The notes beneath the pieces are model-generated. The model was not told where the DNA came from, ran no database searches, and saw only the letters and a program-made list of their open reading frames with translations. This document shows, one piece after another, positions 37,227 through 47,763 of a stretch of DNA of 64,000 nt. Numbering within the stretch: position 1 is the stretch's first letter; the number at the start of each line of letters is the position of its first letter. The DNA is from Brachionus rotundiformis (lineage: Eukaryota; Rotifera; Eurotatoria; Ploima; Brachionidae), in NCBI GenBank assembly GCA_016802295.1, contig JAESIW010000109.1:1014961-1078960 (forward strand), in the 5' to 3' direction. A program made the position numbers and the translations under genes.

Positions 37227-37471
37227 GGGGATGTGAAGTTCCTTTCAATTCGATCGTTTTATTTCGTTTCAATGCATTTTGTACACCATCAAAAAGTGTT
37301 CTCATATACTGTGCAATTACTTTTCAGAGATTGATCAGATATATATTTTCGGATCAAGCAAAATTGCTTAAAGATTAAGCATTTTAAAGAAGTAAATTAT
37401 TCCTTAAGGTAAAAAAATTGTTCAAATTTTTCTGTATTGGAACGATCGAATTGAAACGAACTTCACAGCCC
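37227..37471. mobile_element. MITE with about 31-bp inverted termini
   Basis: The left arm 37227-37258 and right arm 37441-37471 are inverted copies sharing TGTGAAGTTC and TTTCAATTCGATCGTT with a few mismatches and a one-base indel. The flanks carry TAGTACTA on the left and TAGTAGTA on the right, a near-perfect 8-base match that would fit a hAT-type duplication. A shorter TAGT is also possible. No ORF inside. Confidence 0.65.
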
Positions 37472-37526
37472 TAGTAGTAGTTATAAGACTCCAGTATAGA
37501 AATATATACTAACGCCTTCCGGCATT

Positions 37527-37745
37527 TAGCTCTTTCTTTTTTCAATATCAAACACTTCTTTTTCGATACCCGCTTTAAAGCCATTAACTGTCTCTGAGTT
37601 AGCAACACTTTCCGGTAAACCATTCCATTTTGAAACTACTCTATTGGTCAGAAAGTTATGTCTTCGTAGTCCGTCAGGGTCGGTGACCAACACTCAGTCG
37701 AGCAGACTGCTTGGCTTACCGTCGTATGAGAACGTCTTTGAAGTG
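37527..37745 (-). pseudogene. LINE C-terminal fragment
   Basis: The minus strand reads LRRHNFLTNRVVSKWNGLPESV followed by a helix and a stop at 37527. The FTNRVV-W--LP pattern is the extreme C-terminus of LINE pol proteins, also seen at 28646. It is truncated on the 5' side and unconnected to the RT relic that follows on the other strand. Confidence 0.7.
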
Positions 37746-38087
37746 TCATCATGTGATCGTAATTCACATGATCATGTAAAATAAAGCAGTGTTCAAGTGT
37801 CATTGCTAAAAACAAGTGTTGGTAACATAAAATTATAAACAGTATGCGTACGGCACTAGTTTTATATTCTATTTATATTTAGATTCTTTTTGAATATTAT
37901 TTTAGGTTGCTAATGTGCTTTGTTTTTATAAAATTTTCTGATTTTCTTTATTTAATCATTTTGGACAAGGCTGGAGTGACGTATGCTGATGCAATATCTC
38001 CCAAGACTGGCGAGCCGAATTCGTTCCATTCAACTTTTGGCATGTTTAAGTCACCCATTTAGTTGGAACCGAAAATCTTAGATGATT

Positions 38088-38725
38088 CCAAAGCTTTACA
38101 TAGGAAGCGTGATTAGCAAAAATATTGGCTCCGGAGAAGACTGTGATATAGCGACATCTTTCTCGATATCACTGGTTTAATTAACTAACTTAACCATGAG
38201 CGTTTAAGTTATAAAGGAGCATAAATAGCTGCTCCAATACGTCTAACGAGGAGATCGGATAGACGGGCCCAAGGGTACTAATGTAAACATTACAAAGACA
38301 TTCGAAACAGATTAACAAAGGCCACAACTGCTTTCTTCAAATTAAGGCATATGTGAAAATCGCCATCCCTTCGACTGATGGCTAAATTACATCTCTATAG
38401 TAGTCTTGTCATATATGTATTGCTATATGGATCTGAATGTTGGAGAATGACTGACAGTGACCTTCTAAAGATCGAAGTATTCAATAGCAATTGCCTACGA
38501 AAGATTTTGAGAATCTTCTATCAGAAAGTTATTACAAATGAAGAGCTGTACAACAGATCGAAACCGGTTTGCAAAATATGACTTTAGTGCCTTGGTCATG
38601 TTTTTAAAATGCTAACGGACAGAATTCCTAGAGTTGAACTATTTTGGATACCTCAAGGAGGAGAAATACTGGAAAACCAAAGAAGAACAGTTGAAAGAGA
38701 TCTGAAAGAGATTAAACTCTAATGG
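38088..38725 (+). pseudogene. LINE reverse transcriptase relic, split by a 153-bp insertion
   Basis: Before the insertion the frame reads LYIGSVISKNIGSGED. After it the frame resumes as DIRNRLTKATTAFFKL, then a frame with LLYGSECWRMTDSDLLK and NCLRKILRIF...NEELYNRS, then LGHV and an RRTVERDLKE tail. This is the post-palm region of endonuclease-bearing LINEs. Deleting the 153-bp unit and one AAGAC copy restores GSGEDIRNR in one frame. Further stops (near 38345 and 38580) show the LINE is dead. Confidence 0.8.
38142..38294. mobile_element. 153-bp TG...CA element, solo-LTR-like, copy B
   Basis: Same unit as 6405-6557: identical length, 151 of 153 positions equal, in the same orientation. It is flanked by a perfect 5-bp duplication AAGAC (38137-38141 and 38295-38299) and interrupts a LINE coding frame that reads through when the unit and one duplication copy are removed. 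That fixes both ends of the element to the base. Confidence 0.85.
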
Positions 38726-39414
38726 GGGCTCCACTGAGAGTAGAAGATAGAAGAAGAATTTATCAAACAGGTTTATTTTTTGTCAGTAAATAAATATTTT
38801 ATTTTAGTAGATAATTTTTTTCATTATAATAGATAAAAATTAATAAAAGTAGATTAAAGCTTTTAAAAGAAGACTTCCTGACTTGTACGAAATTTGAATG
38901 AAGATATTTTTTCAGTATTGTTAAGTTGATTTACTTGGTTATTGACTGATAAAAGTACAGAAGTTGATGACTCAGACATTTTTTTCAAATTTTATTTTAA
39001 GTTTATTTTTATCTTTAAAATTAAATTATCAAACTTGATTCAAACAACTAAATACTATATCAACTATGTGAAGCTTAATTATTTACTCAAAGAAGAAATT
39101 TATTTATTTAATAAGCTTTTTTTTACTTGAATAGCCAAGAATCAAAATATTTAAACTTTAATGATAAATATCTACTCTTTAAAACAATTATCTATCTTTA
39201 AATAATTTATCAACTAAAAAATTTTATTCTAACGAAAAACTATGCCTTTTTCAAAATAAATTATACTCTTATTATTTTCATAATGTGATTAATAAAAGAA
39301 ATTTTACCATTTAAATATTTCAACCTATTTTGAAATTACTTGTTATAAATAAAGGAAAAAAATTACATTTGAAAAAATCAAAACTTAAAAAACTAAGCCT
39401 AAAATTAATTTAAA
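38726..39414. other. Spacer upstream of the vWA gene
   Basis: AT-rich with short chance frames only. It holds the 5' flank of the gene at 39415. Confidence 0.5.
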
Positions 39415-41193
39415 ATGGATTTTTGTTCCAAATATGCCTATGACTATGGCTTCGATGGTTCAGATGAAGATGACGAACAAGACTTTGAGAAAGACAGCAT
39501 CAACAAGCTGAATATTAAAAAAGTTAGAAAAGCAGATACCAACATTATATCATTTTGTTTTGACAAACTTATAAATGTTAACCAAATGTTTGCTGGTGAG
39601 CCGATCAGATGCAAAAAATGTGAGGCTATATTAATCGGCCGGGATAACATTAGCAGTGATCTGAAGAATTGGAAATGTGAGTACTGTTATGAAGATAATA
39701 AGATTGAAATTTCGACTTTGGATCAAATTCCTGACCAGAATGAAGTGACCTTTTTGATTGAGCCAGGCCAAGAAAACCCTTCAAACTCTCCAATTGAAAC
39801 TGAACAACTAGGCGATGACAAATATCTTATTTATTGTATAGACATATCAGGAAGTATGAACACGTATGTCCAAGCTAATTCAGCACCTAGACAATCTATG
39901 AGTCGTCTGGCTGCTGTTCAAGTCGCCTGCATTGAAAATTTAAGCATTCTAAAATCCACAGAACCAAAAAAACGAGTTGCTTTGAGCACTTTTTCAGACA
40001 GGGTGAAATTTTATTCAGATGGATGTTCTGGAAGAGAATTGGTTTTGGGAGAGCCAGACTCATCAAGATTTGCCAGAATTGGTAGAAATTTTTCACAAAT
40101 TCAACCAGGGTCGGGAATTTTAAATAGTAAAGAAGAACTTTTAATTAAAGCCAATGATGAGAATGGTGAGCTTAAAGCAGTTAAGGATTCGCATTCTGTT
40201 CTTGAAAAAACAATAAAGTCACTTAGGACTGATGGTATGACAGCATTGGGACCAGCTTTGACATTTTGCATTGGTTTTGCAAGCCGACTTGCCGGCTCAC
40301 AAATAATTCTTTGTACAGATGGATGTGCCAATGTGGGCGTCGGTTCTCTCAATGACAACAATCCAAGCTCAGAAAATTTCTATGAAGAATTGGCTAAATT
40401 TGCCAAAAGCAAAGGTGTAGTTGTAAATGTGATAACAATAGAGGGAACAGACTGTAAATTGGCCTTGCTTGGCAAAGTTGCCGATTTGACCAATGGAAGC
40501 ATAAATATTGTAAATCCGCTCAATTTAAGCGAAGAATTCAAGTCAATACTTGACAATCGTTCCATTGCTACTGAGGTCAATACCAAATTGATTGTAAATA
40601 ATAAATATTTGTACATAAGAGATAATGCTTATGAGGCTGCTGAGGCTAGTGCATATGAATCAAACAATATCGAAGCTAAACAAGAGCTTTCAAAGATTAG
40701 GAAGAGTATTGTGGACAGAAACATTGGAAATGTCAACATGGGCTCAGAAATTACATATGAATTTGGCATTAGACGATTGAGTGATGAGGAAAAAAAGAAT
40801 TCAGAAGGTTTGAAAAAACTACCATTTCAATTGCAAGTTGGTTACAGGATGCCAAATGGAGCTAAGGCGTTAAAAGTGTTTGTAAAAGAGCAAGAATTTA
40901 CTCAGGAAAGAGAAAAAGCTGAAAAGGATATTTTGTCAAAAGAGCTATTGTTTGCCAATTTTGCTCAAAAAGCTTCGTCTCATGTGACCAAGTCAAATAT
41001 TTCAGCAGCTCGCTATAAGCAACAACAAATGAACTATTTTAGCTCGAGAGCCCAATATGCTATTCCCGAAATGAACCAAAACTTAAACATGGTATTTCAA
41101 CTGGACTCACAAACTGGATCATCTGCTTTGAGCGATGAACACTGCAGGAATATAACCAGAGCTAAAAAGGCTAATAGAAAATTTTTTAAATAA
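39415..41193 (+). CDS. Zinc-ribbon plus von Willebrand factor A domain protein
   Basis: A single exon of 592 residues. An acidic N-terminus (about residues 14-30) is followed by a four-cysteine zinc ribbon (CKKC near residue 67 and CEYC near 90), like the Sec23/Sec24 zinc finger. A vWA domain then spans about residues 135-385 with a complete metal-ion site: DISGSM near 143, the Thr in DGMTALG and the Asp in LCTDG near 300. The C-terminal 200 residues form a beta-rich then helical segment. The arrangement resembles the vWA part of the circularly permuted Ras proteins, but no GTPase motifs are present. Likely an intracellular protein-binding protein; no signal or membrane segment. Function unknown. 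Confidence 0.85.
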   Translation: MDFCSKYAYDYGFDGSDEDDEQDFEKDSINKLNIKKVRKADTNIISFCFDKLINVNQMFAGEPIRCKKCEAILIGRDNISSDLKNWKCEYCYEDNKIEISTLDQIPDQNEVTFLIEPGQENPSNSPIETEQLGDDKYLIYCIDISGSMNTYVQANSAPRQSMSRLAAVQVACIENLSILKSTEPKKRVALSTFSDRVKFYSDGCSGRELVLGEPDSSRFARIGRNFSQIQPGSGILNSKEELLIKANDENGELKAVKDSHSVLEKTIKSLRTDGMTALGPALTFCIGFASRLAGSQIILCTDGCANVGVGSLNDNNPSSENFYEELAKFAKSKGVVVNVITIEGTDCKLALLGKVADLTNGSINIVNPLNLSEEFKSILDNRSIATEVNTKLIVNNKYLYIRDNAYEAAEASAYESNNIEAKQELSKIRKSIVDRNIGNVNMGSEITYEFGIRRLSDEEKKNSEGLKKLPFQLQVGYRMPNGAKALKVFVKEQEFTQEREKAEKDILSKELLFANFAQKASSHVTKSNISAARYKQQQMNYFSSRAQYAIPEMNQNLNMVFQLDSQTGSSALSDEHCRNITRAKKANRKFFK

Positions 41194-42089
41194 TTTTAAA
41201 TTTTAATTATTGCTAGAAATAAAATGTAATTATTTATTATTAATTATTTTTGAATATTCTTTTTTTCCATATATATTATTTATTTGAAAATTAATCTACC
41301 TTTTCAAAAATGTATTGTACTCTTTCTGGTTAGATAGGTAATATTTAATGAACAAAATCATACGCTAATTTTTTATTGATTCAGCAGCTGACCATAAATA
41401 TCAATATCAATCGAAATATAAGGATACCAAATTCAATGACACACTTTACCAGAAATTCTGCTTAAATTATACAATTTTAAATTAGAAGCTGTTCAGCTTA
41501 AATGACCATCAAAATTTCCATCTGATGTATTTTTTACTCTCAAATATCGTTCCTTAAATTAGATTTAAAGATTTGGACTTTTGGGTTAAGCCATACCAAA
41601 ATACATTTATATTTTTTAAATTACAGTTTAGTTCAGTTTCAAAGTTTTATGTCAATTATGAGGCAAAAAATTGTTTTTAAACAACCAGCTTATATTTATT
41701 GCTGGACTCTTCACTTCAATATCCTATTGCTTTGGGACAACATTTTGGCAAAATTAATTACCACCAAAATTCATACTTAATTTTTTATTTTGCTTTAAAA
41801 AGTTTCACTTTTCATCTTTTGTTGTTGGTTGATTGTTTGTGCCAAAGTGAATGACTTTATGATGGGACATTTAAAGATTTCTTTTTGTTATTAAAAATTT
41901 CCTCAAAAAAAAAAACATTTATCTATTCAATTTTATTAATTATTTTTAATTAAATTTTTATCAAAAAATTTCTAAAATCAAGTGATAAAAAATATAAGAC
42001 TAAAAAAACCTAGTGATTAAATATGCTTAAATTTAAATGGATGAATAAAGATTTACACCATAAATAGGTACAGTTAATGTTCAATTCGC
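41194..42089. other. Spacer between convergent genes
   Basis: Contains an AATAAA at about 41219 just after the vWA gene. The 41330-41840 patch is less AT-rich but has no open frame. Nothing else recognised. Confidence 0.5.
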
Positions 42090-42536
42090 TTAATTAGACA
42101 GCCTCAATTTATTAAGATAAGGCAATATATTAAATTTAAATGAAAATGTGTTTGGCTTTCCATTAATTTTTTGGAGAATTTTTTTCTTGTTATAATAAGA
42201 ACGAAGTATTCGATTGAACTTATTGTAATTTAAACTGAAAGGTTTGTTGGATCGGATGGCAAAGAGCCTCGCGACCTCGCGGGGATCGATCATGGTAAAT
42301 TCGTTGTCATGGTATTGGCTATAACTGGATCCAGTCCATCTGATTATACCTCTGAATCGCTTGTCTTCAAGCAACTCTATTAAAAATTCCCACAAATTTA
42401 ATTTCTGTTCTGGATATTCATTGGTAAGAATTTCCAGATCCATCAGCGAATCGGAAAAATCATCCTGTGCTTCTAAATCTATTGAATCGGATTGACTTTC
42501 TGAAGAGTACGACCATGAGTGCCAAAAATTATCCAT
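42090..42536 (-). CDS. Minimal ETS-domain transcription factor
   Basis: A single exon of 148 residues. The first 45 residues are acidic and Ser-rich. From about residue 48 to the end is a winged-helix ETS domain: LWEFLIELLEDKRF (helix 1), IIRWTG, EFTMIDPREVARLFAIRSNKP (helix 2), then the recognition helix NYNKFNRILRSYYNKKKI and FSFKF. The two arginines that contact GGA cores are kept, but the usual RGLRYYY-like core reads RILRSYY, and 11 residues separate WTG from EF, longer than usual. There is no PNT domain. It would act in the nucleus. The small size and divergence suggest a fast-evolving or lineage-specific paralogue. Confidence 0.88.
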   Translation of the reverse strand: MDNFWHSWSYSSESQSDSIDLEAQDDFSDSLMDLEILTNEYPEQKLNLWEFLIELLEDKRFRGIIRWTGSSYSQYHDNEFTMIDPREVARLFAIRSNKPFSLNYNKFNRILRSYYNKKKILQKINGKPNTFSFKFNILPYLNKLRLSN

Positions 42537-42886
42537 TTAGCCCAGTATTGTCATTCTTTTTAATAAAGTTTTCTAAAAAAATTAATTAATTATTCAAAAT
42601 GTCTTAAATTGGTCAATATCGCATAGCTTTAAGCTAAGCAATGCAAAATTATTATTAAAATATTAAGTCGAAGAATTAAATTTATGATTTTGACAAGCTT
42701 ATTATTATTATTAGTAATAAAAATTTTTGAATAATTTATAACAAATCAAATAATAGATTTAAAATTTATTATTAAAATTAAAAGCGTTTATTCAATAAAA
42801 CTAAATAATATTAAATGGAAAAGCCAACATGCACACTTCAAGCCACCAATATTATGATGAAAATTATCATTAATGACGGAAATGTT
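42537..42886. other. Short spacer
   Basis: AT-rich sequence between the ETS gene start and the HACL1 stop. No feature seen. Confidence 0.5.
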
Positions 42887-45117
42887 TTATAATTTGGATT
42901 TAGTTAACCATGGGAATTCCTAAGAATTTTGAATTAAAAATAAATTAAATATTTGTGTTTTATTTGATTATAAGCTCTTACCTGTGCTTTTCTATCAGCT
43001 GAAGGACTGATTTCTATGTTGATTATTGATGGTGTTTTGGTTTCTGATAAAGCTTGCTTTAACGCGGCACCAATTTCATCCGGAGTTTGAACAAAGTAGC
43101 CTTTAAAGTTCTCAAATGCTCCGGCAAACTTTTCATACCTGATTCCGGCCGTAAGGCTCATTGGAGGCAAGCTTTAAAATAATATAAAGTAACATATAGG
43201 ATAAAAATACGACAACTTTATAGTTGGATCGCCACTTTCTTTAAGTCCAGCAAAGCTCTCCGTATCCAGACCACCGTATATTCCATTATTGTTAAATATT
43301 ATGAATACAATGGGCAAATTGTATCTGTAAGCTGTTTCGATTTCCATTCCGCCAAATCCAAAAGCACTGTCACCTTGGATGCAAAGTACTTTTTTGTTTG
43401 GATGGTAATCTCGGCAATGCAAAGCAGCAGCGATTGCAAAGCCACTTCCTACTCCCATGGTTCCGAAAGTACCGGCATCCAATCTTTGATTTTATTTTGA
43501 AAAAAAAAACTTAATCTTATTAGTTTTAATTAATTAATATATTATTAAAAATTTGATATTCATTTTTTTATATTTTTCTTATATTTTAAATTTAATAAGG
43601 CTTAAAAAATTTTCACTTAAAGATGATTTATTTAATAATATCTTAATTTAATAATAAATACGTTTTATTATCTATCATTATATAATTGTTTTAATTTCTT
43701 AATAAAGTGGGGCTAAATTTTAATAAATTTTTAAAGCAATAATACCTATGTCTTGCCTCTGAGTGATTTAAAATGCTTCGACTAGTGTCCATGGTATTGG
43801 CACCTTCGGACACAATCAAACAATCTTTTGGTATCACTTTCTTTATTTGTGCATAAGCAGCATAATAATTTAAAGGCAGTGTTAGATCATTAGCCATTGA
43901 TTGAATTACATTTTTGTTTTTATCTACTTTTTTTGTCAATAAATTCCACCAATCTTTTTCAATCGTTATCTTTTTATTATCTAAAAAATCGGTCATCTAA
44001 TCATTGCCTTAAATATTAGTCCTAATTAAAACACATTTTTTATTTACCTGCTTGGCAAATGATTTTAAATCTGCCTGAATTTTGATGCAATCATTGGAAT
44101 TATTTCCCAACTCTTCAGCGTTTATATCTACTTGAATAATCTTGACATTTTGGGCAAAGCGTGGCGGTTGACCAAAATGAAGCATCCAATTAAGCCTTGC
44201 ACCCAATAAAACAATCAAATCGGCCTCTTTTAAAGCTCTTTTATGGAAAGATTTTAAATGGAAAGACCATTTAGTTCAAACTTTACGTAGATCGTGCTGC
44301 GCTAACACACAATGTGTGCTCATCATCAACAACACCTTTTCCCATTGGACTTGGTAAAAAAGGAATACCCAACGATTCAACCAATTTAGTTATCTCTCTT
44401 TCAGCTTGGGAGTATGCAGCTCCTTTTCCAATGATTATCAAAGGTTTTTTAGCTCTTTTAAGCGATTCAAAAGCTTGTTCTAAATTTTCCAAAGATGCTA
44501 GTGGTCTTGGTGCTTCACCACAAACTGATGTGCTTGATACTTCATCAGGTTCAATGGTAGAAGTGATCATTTCGGCCGGAAAGTCAAGATAAGCCGTGCC
44601 TGGTCGGCCGTACGTGGCAGTACGATAGGCTTTTTCCACAAAAAATGGAATATTAGACAAACTTGATGGTCTGGCTGAATATTTTGCAAAGTTTCGCCCT
44701 AAAGCTACTTGTGCATATTCTTGAAAAGCACCCTGACTTTCTTGACCCATATCAGATGATCCGCCTATCACCAACAAAGGCCAAGCATTTTCATTTGCAT
44801 TAGCCATGCCTGCAAGTGTATGGACAAAACCAGGACCTGATACACACAAGGCTGCCGCTGGTCTTTCCAAACAGATAAGTTCATTAAGTATATATATTTT
44901 TTTAGATAAGGTACTTTCTGGTCAGATAACCTATTGCAGAGGCAGCGTAGCTTGCTGATTGTTCATTGCGCATACCAATATATTTAATACCATATTGCTG
45001 GGCTCTTAAGGCGATTTCAATAACAGGGATACCAACAACTCCGAACATATATTCAACACCTTGTTCTCTTAAGCTTTTGGCTATTAGACCAGCTCCATCT
45101 AATTTATCTTGACTCAT
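42887..45117 (-). CDS. HACL1: 2-hydroxyacyl-CoA lyase 1, peroxisomal
   Basis: Seven exons (45117-44915, 44862-44287, 44237-44048, 43996-43746, 43483-43217, 43171-42982, 42919-42887) give 569 residues with every phase matching. The thiamine-diphosphate enzyme cleaves 2-hydroxyacyl-CoA to formyl-CoA and an aldehyde in alpha-oxidation of branched fatty acids. Visible features are the cofactor-activating Glu in GMRNEQ, VSGPG, NPxx-like WPLLVIGGS, a middle domain with GKGAAYSQ, and the C-terminal cofactor motif GDSAFGFGGME...NNNGIYGG. The last three residues are SKL, a canonical peroxisome import signal. Introns are 45-262 bp; the fifth uses a weak GTTGTC donor. The acceptor of exon 2 was fixed by family alignment because only that AG restores TRKPAAALCVSGPG. 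Confidence 0.96.
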
Positions 45118-46770
45118 CTTAATTATGGCTGTTCTTTTTGTACTAGAAACAAATAAGGATAAATTAATAAGATTAACTTGATAAAAATAAGATCAATTTT
45201 AATTATACTTAATTAGGAGACTTTTTTTTGTTTTTAGAACTTTTAAAAAATTCATTATTGTTATAAACTTAAAATTTAAACAATTTTTTATTTTAAATGA
45301 TAGGATATTTGAATTATAAATTTAATATGTATCAAGTTTTTGTTAACATGGTAAGTTTTTGTCTTTAAAAAAAATGGTAAAAATATAAATTATCAAATAA
45401 AAAAAGATAAGTATAATTTTATTTAATTAATCATTAAAATTAAAATTTTTCAATACATCTCAATGAAAATCTCAGATTTTTTCTTTTTTTAAAACTTAAT
45501 ATTCGATATTAATTTTGTAAATAATTATTTTCAAAATTATTTATATTCTTAATGTTAAATATAATAAAAAAACGCAAGTCTTTTTACTGATTCATCGAAC
45601 CAATTTCAAGAATCAAAAATTTTCCAAATCATGCTGGTATTATACCAGAAAAAATCCAAATAACCCTTTTTGCAAATACTCAAATAAAATCCTCTTAAAA
45701 ATCTCCGAACTATTCTGAACAAAATCATTTGTCAAATCTTTGCTAATTTGGTGACTTGATCAAACAAATACGAGTAAAATTTTTGAAAAGGCTTCCACCA
45801 TATAATCAATCTGATCCATTTTCCTTTTTTTTCAAATGCAAAAATTTAAAAAAATAAATAAATGAAAAATAATTAAAATTAATCATTTTTGATGTTTACT
45901 TATTATTAAATTAAAAATTGATTTTTTATTTTAGTGTTTTTTTAATATTAATAAATTGATAATGTGTGAATTGCATAGGCGTTTTACCAGATCAAAAGCA
46001 ATATTTTAATCTTTCAGAAGATTATCTAAATTGCTCTAAAATAAACAATATATTCGATTTTGAAACTTTAACTTAATTTGTTAATTGGTTCCTATCTTGG
46101 CAACAGATTATTAAAAGTTCCCTTCTTAGTGTGTATCGATTACCAGATGTGTATTGGCCAGTATTTTTCCATTGGTTCTCTATACCAACTCAACTCATCA
46201 AGTTCATTTAAGAAATTTGTTAATTCTTATAAAATAACTTTGTAGATAGATTGAGTCTTCAAGGACCTAGTTTACAAAATACACTGGTGTATCTTTATTC
46301 TTATTCAACACTGGAAGAACCAAGAAGTATTTGAACTTCTTTTTTAAATTATGTTAAATTTTGGTTTTATCTTCAAATAATAATCATTGTAAAAATTAAA
46401 TAAATTTTTATATATTAATGTTTTAACAATTTTTTCAATTTCTAAATAATTCAATAATTCAAAAAATTATTTTTTTTGAGATAATACAACAGTTAGAAAT
46501 TTGACCAAAAAACTACTTGGGTCTTCTAGTATTTGCATGCTGAATCAGCGTTTTCAAGATTTTATTTTATCAAAGTTGATCTTAAATTTCTTAAATTATA
46601 AATTTAAATTCGATTCAAATATTTTATTGATTATCTAAGAAAAAAAAACTTTTTCAAATTTTTTTTTCTCTAACTTTGGTGGACTAAAGTTGCAGGTTAG
46701 AGAAAGAGGTTGATCGAAGAACGAAGAATTTGAGGTAGAAAAGGATATTTTACCCAAAAAGCTTATTAAT
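45118..46770. other. Gene-poor spacer
   Basis: 5' flank of HACL1 followed by AT-rich sequence. The richer patch at 46080-46330 has no open frame. No gene recognised. Confidence 0.5.
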
Positions 46771-47075
46771 TACAGTGCTGGAATTTAACTTGTCACATCA
46801 TATGATATCATTTGGTATCATTTTTTTACACTTCACATACTCACTACAGGAAAAAAATAAATTAAAATTTGATTTAAATTTGTAATTTTTAATTAATTAA
46901 TTTCTAGTTCTTACACAAATGTTTTTATTTAAAGAAATTCGAACTTGAATTTACCAAATATTAGCTGATATATAACAGTAATACCTGAAAATAACTGATA
47001 TCTGAGCTGATATGAAGAAAATTTAAAAAATGACATCATATGATATGATGTGACAAGTTAATTTCCGGGACTGTA
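46771..47075. mobile_element. MITE with about 45-bp terminal inverted repeats, TA target
   Basis: Left end TACAGTGCTGGAATTTAACT and inverted right end TACAGTCCCGGAAATTAACT, both followed by TGTCACATCATAT, with TA at the outer edges. The inner part of each arm is itself palindromic around CATATG. No ORF. The CAGT-start and TA target suggest a Tc1/mariner-superfamily parent. Confidence 0.75.
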
Positions 47076-47763
47076 CTTTAAAAGCATTTCAAATAACCAA
47101 AGATTTATCCATAAATCGATTAAGTCTCAACTTATGCAGTTATCTAACCAAGCGTATTACCAATTTGGATTCTTACAGTGAATATGTAATGTGTATGGGC
47201 TAAATGCATAACTTACTCAAATTACTTATACCTAGATGTTTTTATAACATTCAAAGCAAATTTTTGTATACTCTGTCTTTTGGCAAATACAATATCCAAA
47301 GCCAATATAAATTCGATTAAGCTTTGTTAGTGGATATATTATCCAGATGACTAGGCTCTTTTCTGATTCATATCTTCTAGCTTTTAATATTCTTTATAGA
47401 AGTAATGGGTCTTATTAAAAACTTAAATTAACCTTAATAATAAGTATTCCAGCATTTTAATTAAAGATCAATTATATTTTATTAAAATAGGTTGAACCTT
47501 TCTAGTATAGGTAAATAAATTAATAAAAATAAGATACATCATATTCTAATGTTAAAATATAATGAATGAATTCAACAGAAATAATACTAATTTATTCTTG
47601 TTGCCATGGCAACTGGAATTTTTTCAAAGACCTAAATATTTTCCAAAGAATACATTTTTAAAATTTATTTTTCAAAAATAATTTTCTTATTGACTAAATA
47701 GGCTCTCAATTATTCAAGCAACAAAAAAACAGAATTGTTTAGAATATTATTTTTTTATGTATT
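47076..47763. other. 5' flank of IFT46
   Basis: AT-rich with no exon visible. One notable motif is GTTGCCATGGCAAC at about 47600-47613, a perfect palindrome that matches the X-box bound by RFX factors, which control ciliary genes. Confidence 0.5.
47600..47613. promoter_or_regulatory. X-box-like RFX site upstream of IFT46
   Basis: GTTGCCATGGCAAC is a perfect 14-base palindrome of the GTTGCC/GGCAAC half-sites recognised by RFX transcription factors. It sits about 150 bases before the IFT46 start codon, the usual place for X-boxes of ciliary genes. The match is seen; its function is inferred from known RFX biology. Confidence 0.75.
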
